Assembly (NCBI RefSeq): GCF_029962835.1
Contig: NC_080574.1
Coordinates: 23,968,001 to 24,032,000, forward strand
Direction: 5' to 3'
DNA length: 64,000 nucleotides
From: Magnolia sinica
Taxonomy: Eukaryota > Streptophyta > Magnoliopsida > Magnoliales > Magnoliaceae
Shown: one piece after another, positions 22,206 through 33,987 of the stretch
How positions within the stretch are numbered: the first letter of the stretch is position 1
How the letters are laid out: each line of letters opens with the position of its first letter
Notes under the pieces: generated by a model
What the model was told of the DNA's origin: nothing
What the model saw: only the letters and a program-made list of their open reading frames with translations
Database searches by the model: none
Made by a program: the position numbers and the translations under genes

Positions 22206-23843
22206 TTATTTCAACACCTCCAGAATATCCTGAGAGTTAGAAAGATGTTTTGGTGCAACCAACCGTTGGAGGAATGAAGCAACTGGCTTCTCTAGAAGTT
22301 CCGGTTCTAATTTTTGTGGGGCATCCCTAGATCCATCATTGTTGTCCTCTTCTGGGTCTTGAGGCTTTTCGGGCCTAATCGGAAGAGTTTTATCAATGAT
22401 CTTTCCACTTCTAAGAGTGGTGATGGATATAGCGTGCCCCATCTGATTTGAAGAGCTGGGATCACTAATCTCGTACTGTGGTTTAGGATTGGAGAGAGGT
22501 TGTGCAGGAAGCATCCCCTTTTCTATAACCGTCATACGAGAATCTATCTTTTGCATAAAATTTGTAATTCCCCGCATTGCCTGAGCCAGCTCTTGTATGG
22601 AATTTTGAACCGGTTCCTCTTGAGGTTTCACTTGATTTGGATTTTGATTGAAGAAACCTTGAGGGGTAGCCGTTTGTCCATTCCTCCAACTAAAGTTTGG
22701 ATGATTTTTTCAACCAGGATTGTACGTATTGGAGTTAGGTCTAGTAAAAGGTCTTTGATAGTTGTTTACGGCATTGACTTGTTCATTTAACACTCCTCGA
22801 AAGGTAGGTATTGTAGGACAGTTTTCAGTTGTGTGAATGTTGCAATCACAGAAGTCGCAAATAATTTCATTAACCTTATCCTTCTTTCCTTCCATGGTCT
22901 CAACTTTCCTTATGAGCGTAGTCACTTTACACTTGAGATCATCCTCTTTTTTTAAGAGATATAATCCACCTTTCTCGTTTAATTGAGTCGGCCTAAATGT
23001 GGTGTTCGACTTTGGGTAATAGTCTCATGATTGTGTTTTTTCAGCAAGACTATCGAGGTAATCCCATACCTCGTTAACATTTTTATTAATGAATTCTCCA
23101 TTACACATTGTCTCGACCATTTGGCGCATGGAAGATGTCAGTCCATCATAGAAAAAATTTGTAATACGCCACGTTTCAAATCCGTATTGTGGGCATGAAC
23201 TGACCAAATCTTTGAACCTTTCCCAACACTGGAAGAATGTTTCATCTTCCTTTTGGGCAAAGTTCATGATTGCTTTTCTGAGGGTAATCGTTTTATGATG
23301 TGGGAAGAATTTTTTTATGAATTCCCTCTGCATGTCATTCCATGTGCCAATGGATCTAGGACGCAGTGAATGTAACCACGTCTTAGCCTTCTCTTTTAAG
23401 GAAAAAGGGAAGAGTTTCAGCTTGATTATATCCTCAGATACATTAGGAAAATATAATGTAGCTATAATCTCATCGAACTCTTTCAAATGTAAATATGGAC
23501 TTTCTGATTCAAGTCCATGGAATTTGGGAAGGAGTTGGATAACTCCTGGCTTGATGTCCATTTGTCCTGTGTTTTCAGAAAAAATCATACATGAGGGCAT
23601 ACTCACTCCCGCCGGTTGTAGATAATCTCGTAAAGTACGAGGCTGGGGTGCCTAATGCACCTCATTCTCATCTTGGGTATCCTCCACCCTGGGTGGAAGT
23701 AGAGGAGGTTGGTCTTCAGCCATAACTTTAATTAACTCAGGGGATTTCGTGTGGTGTCTAGTCCTGCGATGGATAGTCAACCCCTTAACCAATCCTCCTT
23801 CAGTCAAGAGACGTTGAGTGTTGTCACGGGCCCACTTGGGCAT
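22206..23843 (-). pseudogene. Athila gag
   Basis: The first ATG in phase is at 23843 (MPKWARDNTQ). The frame runs to 22206 in one phase but has stops at 23652, 23025, 22710 and 22206. The retrotransposon gag domain includes LLPKFHGLESESPYLHLKEF, REFIKKFFPHHKT and YDGLTSSMRQMVETMC. A cysteine/histidine segment (CDFCDCNIHTTENC) follows. Gag packages element RNA into particles. The phase is conserved across the stops, so decay here was mainly by point change. The stop at 22206 fits CAA-to-TAA. Confidence 0.9.
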
Positions 23844-24633
23844 GAAACACTCGTAGCCCTCAATCAAATTTGAAACCTAATCCTAAGAAAGGAAAATAAA
23901 ATCTAAAAAGAAAGAGAGGGTTGGAAAGAAGTTACCAAATTGAAAGCCCTAAGTAACAACACCTGCAAAAGAAAACAAAACAAGTCAGTTTATAAAGAGA
24001 AGATCTAAAATTAGAAAATCCTTAAAAAGAAATATAGAAGTAAACTAGTTTCTAAAAGAAGAAATTCCTAAGGGAAAGTGGAAATTTCTAAAATAAATTA
24101 GGAAAGTCCTAAACTAGAAAGTAAATTACTAAAAGAGAACTGAAAAATAGAAAGTAGAGAGAAAGAACTTACCGAATTAGAAATTTCTATCTTAAAGGCC
24201 TACACAATAGGAAAGTTAGTTTCTAAACAAAAATTCTATGAGTAGAAAATTAGGAAACAAAATTAGATTCTAAAAGAGTTAGAATTAGAAAGTTACTAAA
24301 AGGCAAAAATAGAAAGTTAATTTCTAAAAAGGGAAATAAATAACCTAGTTTTCAAAACAAAAGAGGAAAGTTTCTAAAAATAAACTATTTCCTACAAATA
24401 GGAAAGTACTAGAATTAGAAAATTTCTAAAATTCAAACCATAATTTTAAAAGTAGAAAAAGTAGAGGAATTTAGGAAGGAATTACCAATTTAGAAACTCA
24501 TGTCAGGATCCTACAAAACAAGAAAAATAGGTTAGTTTCTAGAAATCAGAAAAACCTAAACCTATAGTTAGAAAAATCCTAATCTTAAACTAATTCTAAA
24601 ACTAATTAATTTCAGAAAAACGTAACCATCAAT
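23844..24633 (-). other. A-rich leader of the Athila element
   Basis: About 790 bp between gag and the primer site with no gene. It is made of degenerate short words such as agaaagttactaaaag, tttctaaaa and taggaaagt, which gives it a low-complexity look. It is the 5' untranslated leader of the element. Confidence 0.7.
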
Positions 24634-24650
24634 CTGCGGCAACGGCGCCA
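24634..24650 (-). other. Primer-binding site for tRNA-Asp (Athila)
   Basis: The plus strand ctgcggcaacggcgcca matches the 3' end of plant tRNA-Asp(GUC) including CCA at 15 of 17 positions, from memory of that tRNA. It lies 6 nt from the inner end of the 5' LTR (24657), which is where minus-strand DNA synthesis is primed. Confidence 0.85.
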
Positions 24651-24656
24651 AAAACT

Positions 24657-26764
24657 TGTTCACTCCCCAAGTATAGGGTTGTGATGTAATAATAAACTCG
24701 GTGAGATCGAGGTCGAATCCACAGGGACTGAAACTTATACGTGATCTGAAACTAACTAGATCTAGAACTAGCAAAAGATGTAATCTAAATCAAAATAGAA
24801 TTTAAAGAATAATTGTGAAATAAATTATCTAAAACCCAAGAGAAATCAGAGGTAAGAAACTAGGGATTCAGAGGATTCACTTGTAGAGATCAGGGAGATC
24901 TTACGCCTGCTTCAAGAATCATGGAAATTAATTGAACTTACCTGATATAAGTTTCAAGAGATGAAAGGTATAGGAATTAGAATGGATTCCTTCACCAAAC
25001 CATGCCCAGGAGACAAAGTAGACAACAGAATTAAACTAATTACCAACCAATCAACATGTTATGAGGGTTAGGAAGGGTACTGTCATCCGACCATGCCCAT
25101 GAGACTATGGTGAACAACAGGGCTTCCTGACATCATAAACATAAAAAATAATGAAGAAACATGCTCAAAACCATCGCAGACCTATTGTAATTTTAGTCAT
25201 AACAGACCATTAAAAACTGAAAACGTTCCCTTACAATCAACCCAATACCAAGTCCATTCAGTTTAAACAAGAATTGAAAGCATAAAATTCTTCCCATCAT
25301 GCTATAAGCTTCACCCCTTAGCCCTAGCTAAGGGGTTTAGCCTAACATAAACATGATTAGGCTAATCACAATAAAAAAAATAAACATAAATCAAAACAAA
25401 AAGGAACCTGACAGTTGAAACTCTCTCTCTCTCTCCTGCTCAATCTCCCAGTCCTTCCTCAGCTTTTCCGCTGCTCCCTTCCTTCGATTGCACTCATCCA
25501 AGAGTTGGCTTCCCGGTTCCTCCTTTCTCTCTCCTTCTTATAGATATTGCAATCTGTTGGAGTCGAGAAACTTCATGCGGAAGTCTTCCTTACGCAGCAA
25601 CATGCGGTGAAGGAAATCCCGTGTGCAGTGAAGTCGGCTGGAGCTTACGCAGTCAGTACGTTACGCAGCAGCCAGCGAAAAATGCAAACCCATTGCGTTA
25701 GTTTGAATGTTCAGGATGGTGGTAATCCCATCTTTCATTCTGGCTTCATGGTTGGGGTCAGGACCACCTGATCGAGCGTGCGGACGGTTCGGATCATGGA
25801 TCCGACCGTGCCCTTGATCACAGAACAGCCCACAGCGTCCGGTTTTCACGGACGCAGGGCCTGCGAAAAACAGAGCACGCTGACATGTTCGGTGGGCCCC
25901 ACAGGGATGTTTTTGGAAGAATCAACCCCGTTCATTGTATTCAGCTTAAAAAATTAGATGAAAACGGATAGTTTTTGACTGGATTTGGTGTGGCATACTG
26001 AGCTTTTCATTCGGCCGTCCATCTCAAGTTTGAACATAGATGTCTTGTGATCAGGTGCATGGGACCAAAAATTCACCATGATTGTGGTAGTACCCATCTT
26101 AAGGACACAATGAACGGTTCAGATCGTACATATGTATGATAGGTGGGCCCCACTACTGCAAAACAGACGGACAACGGCGGACGCTGTTTCCGTCTTTGAT
26201 TTGGAGACGATGGAGTCGGTCAGCGTGTGCTGACTGACTTTGAGACTTTTAGTGCACGGCTAGTGCACTTGTCTCCCGTGTACACATGACGTACATGAGG
26301 CCCTTTGACAATGTTTATGAGAAATTCGCTCCGTCCATCTGTATTCCCATCTCATTTAACGCGTTGATACCAATTTTGAAGCATATCCAAATAGCAGGTG
26401 GGCCCCAAAACAAGGGTTTATGGGCTGATCTGTCCATTAGGACACTTGCACAGGGATTGAACCGATGAAATTCGACGTGTACGATTAATTTATGGTCCTC
26501 GGGCAATGTATGAATTTTCGAGCTGAACGGATGGTGGGAACCCTGTGATCTTGCATTCTGGATGTCTTTCGGGCCACTTAAGCTTCAGTTTCTCGATTTT
26601 CTTAAATCCCTGGCGTGCACATCCGTCGATCTTAGTCTCCTGGGGTTCGTCGCTTGCCTTGGTGACTTCAGACCATTAAATCCATGCTTAGAGTACCTTT
26701 TCCCAGTCCAGGCTCGTAAATACGCCCTGCAACACAAACACGATTTAAATCGGGCCGTTAAACA
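24657..26764 (-). repeat. 5' LTR of the Athila element
   Basis: About 2108 bp from TGTTCACTCC to GCCGTTAAACA. The first 1313 bp match the truncated 3' LTR; the last 795 bp have no partner in this copy. The right limit is set by a TG/CA end and by the integrase frame of the host element starting directly beyond it (26765). Plus-strand frames inside (25547-25771, 26286-26468, 26562-26777) are not genes. Confidence 0.8.
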
Positions 26765-28083
26765 GTATCATGTTTGAAAATCCAGGCAATAAAATGGTCT
26801 GACATGCAATATTTGACCCTCAACAGATACCCGGTTAGGTCCGTGACATTGAAAGTCCGTGAGATTGCCATGTCATCTGGGAGATCAACAACATAAGCGT
26901 TGTCATTGATCTTTCGGATGATTGGTACCGATCCAATCTTCTTATTTTTCAACTTGTTGTATGTCCCGGTCGGAAATCTCTCTTTGCGCAGATAGACCAT
27001 AACGCGGTCGCCTACCTCAAACACTTTTTGTCGCCGATGCTTGTCCGCTTGTTCCTTGTACTTCTCGTTCGAGGCATGTAGCTTGGTCTGCACTTCTGCA
27101 TGGATGCCCATGATCTTGTCTACTATATGTTCTGCTGCAATGCTCGTGCATGGGTGCTTGGGCAGAGGGACCAAGTCAAGTGTGTGGCGAGGCACTCGTC
27201 CGTAAATAATCTAGAACGGTGATCTCCCTGTCGAGCGGTTCACCATATTGTTGAATGCAAACTCTGCTTGAGATAAGGCCAAATTCCACTGCTTCGGTTT
27301 TTCTCCTAAAATACAGCGAAGGAGGTTTGTCAACGTGCGATTCACAACTTCGGTCTGCCCATCAGTCTGTGGGTGGTAAGCACTACTGAATTAAAGTCGT
27401 GTATCGAATCGATTCCATAAAGTCCGCCAAAAGTGGCTAATGAACTTCGTGTCACGATCGGAAGTAATGGTCTTGGGGACCCCGTGTAGCCGTACGACCT
27501 CCCTGAAAAATAGATTCGCCACGTGTGTTGCATCGAGGGTCTTCTTGCATGGGATAAAGTGCGTTATCTTGGAGAAACGATCTACCACCAAGAACACTGA
27601 ATCCATGCCGCGTTGTGTTCGTGAGAGACCAAGCACGAAGTCCATTGATAAATCCTCCCAAGGACCGTTAGGCACAGGTAACGGGGTGTAGAGGCCCGTA
27701 TTCTGAGATTTTCCCTTAGAGGTCTAACAAACATGGGAACGTTGTACGGCTTTTTCCACATCACGTACTAATTGCGGCCAGTAATACCGCTCTTTCACAA
27801 GAGCTCGTGTCTTGTCTCGCCCTAGGTGTCCACCGAGGCCACCTCCATGTAGCTCCTGAATAATCTGCTCCCTCAGAGAACTTTGAGGGATGCACAATTG
27901 ATTTCCTTTGAAGAAAAAATCGTCCTGTATATGAAGGTCACTGGGGTGACCTTCTTGGCACTTTATCAAAGAATCTTTGAAGTCCTCATCCTCGGCATAC
28001 AGCTCCTTGAGACAGTTGAAGCCGACCACCTCGTTGCTCATCGTAACAAGTAGTGATGCACGACGGCTAAGTGCATCAGCCAC
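26765..28083 (-). pseudogene. Chromovirus-like element integrase
   Basis: Frames 28083-27724, 27675-27391 and 27195-26765 together encode an integrase. The zinc-binding part has [19 protein letters not shown]. The catalytic core has [31 protein letters not shown] and [13 protein letters not shown], so the three acidic residues are present. The C-terminal part has FEVGDRVMVYLRKERFP and ISRTFNVTDLTGY. Several stops break it. No chromodomain is seen. Coding stops where Athila is inserted, and only about 27 bp of element sequence lie on the far side before the 3' LTR. Confidence 0.92.
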
Positions 28084-28092
28084 CTTGTTCTG

Positions 28093-29556
28093 CTACCCTG
28101 ACTTGTGCTTCAGAACGAACGTGAATTCCTGTAAAAATGCAACCCATCTAGCATGCACACGATTCACGTTAGTCTGACTATTAATAAACTTTAATGCTTG
28201 ATGGTCAATGTACAAAACAAACTCTCTTTGAATCAGATAATGTCGCCAATGTTGCAGCGCCTGAACAACTGCGTACAACTCAAGCTCATAAGTCGACTAC
28301 TTCTTTCGGGCTTTGCTAAGCTTCTCGCTGTAGAAGGCTACTAACTTGCCTTCCTGTGATAATACTCCTCCAATTTCGACGTATGAAGCATCACACTCAA
28401 CCTCAAACAATTTGTCGAAATTAGGAAACACCAAAACCGGTGTTGTAAACAAACGATGCTTGATCTCATGAAAGCTCTTGTCAGCTTTATCGGTCCACTA
28501 GAACGGTCCTTTTTTCATGCAATCTGTTATAGGCGCGACTATGGTACTAAAATCTCGCATAAATCGACGATAGAAAGTCGCCAACCCGTGAAAACTCCTC
28601 ACCTCATGAATGTTTGTCGGGATCGGCCAATCCCTAATAGCTCGCACCTTTTCATCGTCCACACGAATGCCTGTGGACGTTATAACAAATTCTAGAAACA
28701 ATAGACTGTCAGTTAAAAAACTACACTTCTTCAAGTTGAGGTATAGCTTGTTAATTTGTAGGACCTGCAGCACCTGCCTGAGATGTTTCCTGTGTTCCGC
28801 CTCATCCTGGCTATATATCAATATGTCATCAAAATATACTACCATAAATCAGCCAGTGAACGGTTTTAGAACTTGATTCATCAAACGTATAAAAGTACTT
28901 GGTGTGTTCGATAGGCCGAAGGGCATGACAGCCACTCATACAACCCTTCCTTAGTCTTGAATGTCGTTTTCCACTCATCACCGGGTCGAATACGAATTTG
29001 ATGGTACCCGCTCCTTAGATCTAGTTTAGAGAACACCTTGGCCCCTTCTAACATATCGAGCATGTCGTCCAACCGTGGTATTGGGAACCGATATTTGATG
29101 GTTATTTTGTTGATTGTCCGGTTGTCGACACACATGCATCAGCTTCCATCTTTTTTTGGCGTTAAAATGCTGGTACGGCACATGGGCTCATGCTCTCTCT
29201 CTCAAGAGACCCTTACGGATCAATTCCTCCACTTACCCCTGAAGTATCTCACACTCCTTTGGACTCATCCGATAATGAGGGCAGTTGGGCAGGCTAGCCC
29301 CAAGGACGAGGTCTATGTGATGTTGGATGTCCCTCATGGGGGGCAATCCATCAGGTAAATCCTCAGGTCAGACTTCTTTGAATTCGCTTAGCAACAGTCT
29401 TAAACTTGGAGGGATGTTTGAGGGGTCCTCTTCCTCGCCCTTCACCACTACAGCGTATACCTCGCCGGTTTCCTTGGATTCTTCCATAAAATCCCGAATG
29501 ATCAAGAGGGAACTCCCCTCCACTTTGGAGGCTTCAGGGTGGTTCTCTAATGCCAT
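28093..29556 (-). pseudogene. Chromovirus-like element RT and RNase H
   Basis: Broken frames in order: a connector after protease (29556-29368), RT fingers and palm (29135-28881, with [20 protein letters not shown] and [14 protein letters not shown]), the catalytic box [12 protein letters not shown] (28845-28810), the connection [15 protein letters not shown], and RNase H with CDASYVEIGGVLSQ and [14 protein letters not shown] to 28093. At least two frameshifts (29135-29368 and near 28881) and several stops are present. Both aspartates of the RT box are kept. This is the polymerase part of the element described at 16333-32002. Confidence 0.9.
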
Positions 29557-29607
29557 AGGGGCAAGGATTATTTTTTAACTATCCTTGACGAATACGTAAA
29601 CATTATC

Positions 29608-31266
29608 TCATCCCCGATGGGTCGCATCACGGTCCGACTGCCAGGGTCGACCGAGTAACATATGACAAGCTTCCATATCGACCACGTCACACAGTATTGG
29701 ATCTTTATAATTTTTACCAATTGAAAACGAGATAGTACATTGTTCAGTTACCTTGGTCTCATTCACCTTTTTTATCCAGCCAATTGAGTATGGGGAAGGA
29801 TGTTTCATCGTTGGTAGCCGCAACTTGTCTACCATCACTCTTGAGACGATGTTCTCGCTACTACCACTGTCTATGATCACATCACAGACCTTTCCGTTGA
29901 CGGTGCACCGAGTACAAAATATATTGTGTCGTTGTGGATATAATTCCTTTCGTGGGGCATACAGCAATCGCCTCACAACTAGAAATTTGCCACGATCATC
30001 GCTCGTCATTTCATCGCCACCTGCTATTTCTTCAGTAATTTGTTCATGTTCATCAAAGCGATGGTCTTCTTCTGCGGCCTCATCTTCAGTGCCCCCTTCG
30101 TTTATAGTTAAATGTGCTACGGGACGTTGAGGACAAGTGTTTGATAAGTGGCCTGGTTGGCCACAGTGGTAACAATTGTTCGACCTTGGCCAAGCATAAG
30201 GATTTGAAATCCTACTCGGACTCGCTGTTGTAAGTGCTGCACGTTGAGGCCTGGATGAGCAGCTCCCCGTATCACGGTTTGCGGTTGTAGGAAGTTGAGG
30301 TACTCGGTCTTTTCCTCGTGGTAGCACTGGATCCTGCGTGGGACCCGTCATGGGGGGTCGAGTTGAAGGATATGGACGAGCAGGAGCTCTTGCAAGTTGT
30401 ATTTCTGCCCTACCCGCCAATTGAATTGCTTCATCCACAGTTCCGACTGGGTACATCTGAACTCGGTCCTGAATTGTCGGTTGCAACCCACCTATAAATC
30501 GTGTCACCTTCTGTGATTTAGATTCTGACAGATCGTTTCGTGTAGCCAGCCGTTGAAATTCTTCAGTGTAATCTGTGACTATTTGATTTCCTTGCCTGCA
30601 ATTTTGATATTGCTGAAATAATATCTGCTCATAATCACTGGGGAGAAATCGAGATCGAAGAAGACGTCTCATCCGTGGCCATGATGAGATGAGCGCCTTG
30701 TTCTGGCGAGCTCGTGAGAGTTGTAATTGTTCCTACCATGCAGAAGCACCGGATTTTAATTTAAATGCTGCAAATTTTACCCTTTTATGATCTGGCACCT
30801 CCATGTAATCAAAATATCTCTCTACTTCGGCTAGTCAATCGAGAAAATCTTCTATACGTAATAAACCGTTAAAACTAGAAAGTTCAGCCTTACCTCGATA
30901 GTCTCTTTCAACACGATCTAGATGATCACTTCCATACATTGGTCGTCGGGCAAAACCCTCATTAAGGTCCTCGTCGCTAGAACTTGAATCATCTGGTATA
31001 GCCCTACGGTTTGCCACTGGTAGTGCTTTACGAAAATCGGGGTTGTGTCGTACAGCAACCATGGGTGGTGGAGCCACCACAGGTAGTGGAGCACCGCCTA
31101 GGGCTCGGGGCAGAAGTAGCACATCCGCAAGACGGTCAAGAGTTTCCTGCAACCCTTGCATGGTCAACTGACTCTCCCGGTGGAAAGCTTCCATTCTTTC
31201 CGAAAGATAACGAATCCCTGGATCACCGTACACAGGATTTTGATTCATACCTTCGTTGTTTGCCAT
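29608..31266 (-). pseudogene. Chromovirus-like element gag and protease
   Basis: The ATG at 31266 starts MANNEGMNQNPVYGD, 20 nt after the primer site. One phase runs to 29608 with two stops (TGA at 30835-30837, TAG at 30733-30735). Both sit where homologous gags are expected to have tryptophan, so each fits a single G-to-A change. Domains: gag with FLPSDYEQILFQQYQNC and VTRFIGGLQPTIQDRVQM, a zinc knuckle CYHCGQPGHLSNTC, an acidic spacer, and an aspartic protease with VIIDSGSSENIVSR and CHMLLGRPWQSDRDATHRG. Gag and protease build and mature the element particle. The reading ends at a stop at 29608. Confidence 0.92.
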
Positions 31267-31285
31267 CGGCCCGAGGGGAATCCTC

Positions 31286-31297
31286 GCTTTGATACCA
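31286..31297 (-). other. Primer-binding site for initiator tRNA-Met
   Basis: The plus strand gctttgatacca is complementary in sense to a TGGTATCA primer site and matches the 3' end of plant initiator tRNA-Met at 11 of 12 bases. It is 2 nt from the LTR at 31300. This marks the right LTR as the 5' LTR and fixes the minus orientation. Confidence 0.88.
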
Positions 31298-31299
31298 AT

Positions 31300-32002
31300 T
31301 GACGCAATGATGAACGTGATGAGGATAACTACTCCGAATCCATGGAGCTTCTCTGGACTCCTCACAGAGACTTCTTGAATCCACGAGGAAAGAAAGCAGA
31401 AAATAGAAATAAATTCTAATAAATTCGAAATTGATTAATTGATGACTAAAAATGAGTTCACAACCCTTTAAATAGGGGTACTAAGCAATGGGAAAGAAAT
31501 TAGAATCAAACTACAACTCAAACTCTTAGAATCCACGACTTACTATAAATAGTAAACTTACTATTTATAGACGGTCGTGATGTCTACTAGTGCGCAAGGT
31601 TTTCGGCCAAAAATAGTAAGTGTCCTATTTGGCTTCACCAAACTGTTCTCCTAATTATTCTAAGCTCTTTTCACGTTGGGCGCAACTCCTAAAGCCCGAC
31701 GGATGAAGAGTTATAATCAAACTAAAACTTACTATTTATAGTAAAAACGAAATTAAAACAGGGAAACGACCATTGATCTAGGGGTTTTTCACAATTTCGG
31801 GCTGCGCAACCCGGCGTAGTGGGGTTGGTTGGCTTCAGTAGCTCGTTCTACCCCAAAATCATATATTTTACGTCAAATAACTCATTCTGGATTGCAAGAT
31901 ACGCCCGATTTAAGGTTTGATGGTCTGGATCACGTCTGTCGTCGACCGGGCCTTTTCTGATCCATCTTGGCCATGTAATTGTCCACAACCCGCTCTACAT
32001 CA
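31300..32002 (-). repeat. 5' LTR of the chromovirus-like element
   Basis: 703 bp from TGACGCAATGATG to CTCTACATCA, paired with 16333-17034, about 5% different by eye. The LTR palindrome and the private 22-bp deletion are both present. Confidence 0.93.
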
Positions 32003-32007
32003 CTTTC
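32003..32007. repeat. Target-site duplication CTTTC (right)
   Basis: Matches 16328-16332 exactly and adjoins LINE B sequence. Confidence 0.9.
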
Positions 32008-33272
32008 CCAGAAGTCACACAACCTATCCCCTATAAGCTAGAGCGAGTTGGCATCGATCAAAGGGAAAAGCTTTCTTATCCTCTTCCAGAAGGGAGAGAA
32101 AAAAGATTTTGGTTACTCGCTAACAGATGAGGATAAGTCCCTACTGTATTTATGGGACATGTAAGAGACCCAGACACTGCTACAAGATCCACAACTAATT
32201 ACCCATGCTAACTTGAGCCTTAAACACTTCATAATACATTTGAGTGATCTGACTCCCAAACCCCCTTCAACCTTCGGCATTAAGACCCAATTCTAGCATG
32301 TCCAATGACACTTCTTCCCATCTTTCTAGGCCTAGAAAAAGTTTGTGAGCACCTTCTCCATCAATTGCAGCGTATTCAATGAGACATTTGTAACCGCCAA
32401 TGTGTGAACTGGGGTACTATTCAGAACATGATTAATCAGCACTAATCTGCTCGCTTGGGCAAGCAATCTTCCCTTCCAACTCGCCCTCTGTTCTGAACCT
32501 TCTACACCAATGGGAGGAAGAAAATGCTCCTAGCTCTCCCCTTGAAGATGGGAACTCCTAGATATTGAAGGGTAGCCATCGAGTGGGCTATTCCCAACGC
32601 CCTTTCTATAGACTGAAATCTACCAGCAGATTAGTTAGAGGATGTAATAAAGCTACTTTTCTACTTATTTATCCCCATCTTTGGGATTTTCTCATACCTA
32701 CTCAAGAAAGCCACGACAACTTTCAACAAATTGTAGGACCCATTTGTGAAGATCATCATGTCATCAACATATAGCATGTGCGTAACTAGCTGACAGTTGT
32801 GACGTAGACTGAATGGATGACAGAAACCTCTCTCCACAATTCTACTTAAATCCCTATTGAAAGCCTCTGCCACCAAGATAAACAGCTGGGGGATAACATG
32901 TCCCATTGACGAAGGCCATGAGTAGACTTGAAGAAACCACACGCTTCCCCATTTACCAAAATCGAGAACCAACTATTTACCCAATACTTCTGAACTACAG
33001 AAATTCATTGCTCACAGAAGCTAAAATTCCTTAAAAACACATTCAGAAAATTCCAATCAACCCTGGTGTCTACCTTCTCCAAATCGAGCTTTACACAACA
33101 TTGTCTCCTCGCACTCTACTTTCGATATCTCTGAAAATTTCTTGGGCTAAAGTGATGCATTCGGCAACGGCACTCCCTTGGACGAAAGCACCCTGCTCAT
33201 TTGAAATGATCCGAGGAAGAATTTCATTTAGCCTTACTACAATTACTTTAGAAAAAAAAATTATAAATGCAG
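32003..33272 (-). pseudogene. LINE B fragment 2: reverse transcriptase palm and thumb
   Basis: The minus strand has IISNEQGAFVQGSAVAECI (around 33180), a worn palm, the catalytic box THMLYVDDMMIFTNGS near 32750, and thumb sequence continuing left to the insertion point at 32003. The YVDD box is intact, but frameshifts and stops split the frame. Plus-strand frames such as 32565-32774 and 33101-33292 are shadows. It belongs with the pieces at 14757-14992, 15706-16332 and 33988-35280. Confidence 0.85.
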
Positions 33273-33987
33273 TGACGCAAGGAGGGACATGATGAGGTCA
33301 ATCACCATCTTCCTTAAGGGATATCTACCCCAAATACACGGAGCTCTCTAGACTCCTCATAAAGATTTCTCAAATCCACGATAGATAAAAGTATAAATAA
33401 TTTCTAATAAATTTGAAATAACTTGATTGATCATAAAAATGAAATTACAACTCTTTAAATGAGGAACTCAAGCCAGGATGGAAATTAGACTTAGACTGCA
33501 ACTCAAACACCCTAAAAAATGTGACTTACTATAAATAGTAAACTTACTATTTATAGACAACATTTATTCCTACTAGACTTCATGGTTTATGGCTAAAAAT
33601 GGTAAGTGTCCAATTTTGCCCAACCACGTTATTCTCCTAATTTTCTAAGCCCTTTTCATGTTGGGCACAACTTTTACAACTCAAAGGATCAAAAGTTATA
33701 CTCAAATTAAAACTTACTATTTATAGTAAAAATTAAATTAAATGAGACTTTTGATCATCGATCTAATGGAATCTCACAAATATGGTGTGGGAAACCTGGC
33801 ATAGTAGGTTGATTGGCTTAAGTAGGTTCTCCTACCCCAAAATCATATATAATATGTCGAAAAACTTATCCCGATTTGCGAAATATGACTATTATAAAGT
33901 TCTGACTATTCGGATCATTTTCGTCTCCGATCAGGCCTTCTTTGGTCAATCTTTGCCATGAAAGTGTCTATGACCCGCTCTACATCA
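33273..33987 (-). mobile_element. Solo LTR of the chromovirus-like family, in LINE B
   Basis: 715 bp from TGACGCAAGG to CTCTACATCA with flanks TGCAG (33268-33272) and TACAG (33988-33992), a 5-bp duplication with one change. It splits LINE B RT. It is more worn than the paired LTRs, including in the palindrome area, and keeps the 22-bp segment they lack. Confidence 0.88.

Larger units (their letters stand above)
17062..26764 (-). mobile_element. Athila-lineage Ty3/gypsy element, nested, 3' deleted
   Basis: A 9.7-kb element on the minus strand. The 5' LTR is 24657-26764, then a tRNA-Asp-type primer site (24634-24650), an A-rich leader, gag, protease, RT-RNase H, integrase, and a shortened 3' LTR (17062 to about 18372). 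Pol motifs ([10 protein letters not shown], protease DLGASVNLIP) and the tRNA-Asp primer are Athila features. The LTR match stops near 18372 and 25969, so the 3' LTR lacks about 790 bp, and only about 100 bp separate it from pol. A deletion therefore removed the env-like region and part of U3. Flanks are catgatac on the left and gtatcatg on the right, which is not a direct duplication. Confidence 0.88.
16333..32002 (-). mobile_element. Ty3/gypsy chromovirus-like element (CRM-like?), interrupted by Athila
   Basis: A full-length LTR retrotransposon on the minus strand: 5' LTR 31300-32002, primer-binding site 31286-31297, gag-protease, RT-RNase H, integrase, polypurine tract (complement at 17035-17049), 3' LTR 16333-17034, and target duplication CTTTC outside. 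Without the nested Athila (17062-26764) it is about 6 kb. The two LTRs differ by about 5% (my count, mostly transitions) and share a private deletion of about 22 bp absent from the other LTR copies here, which confirms the pairing. Gag and integrase C-terminus look like CRM/chromovirus lineages, but no chromodomain is visible and the lineage name is tentative. It lies inside LINE B. Confidence 0.93.
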
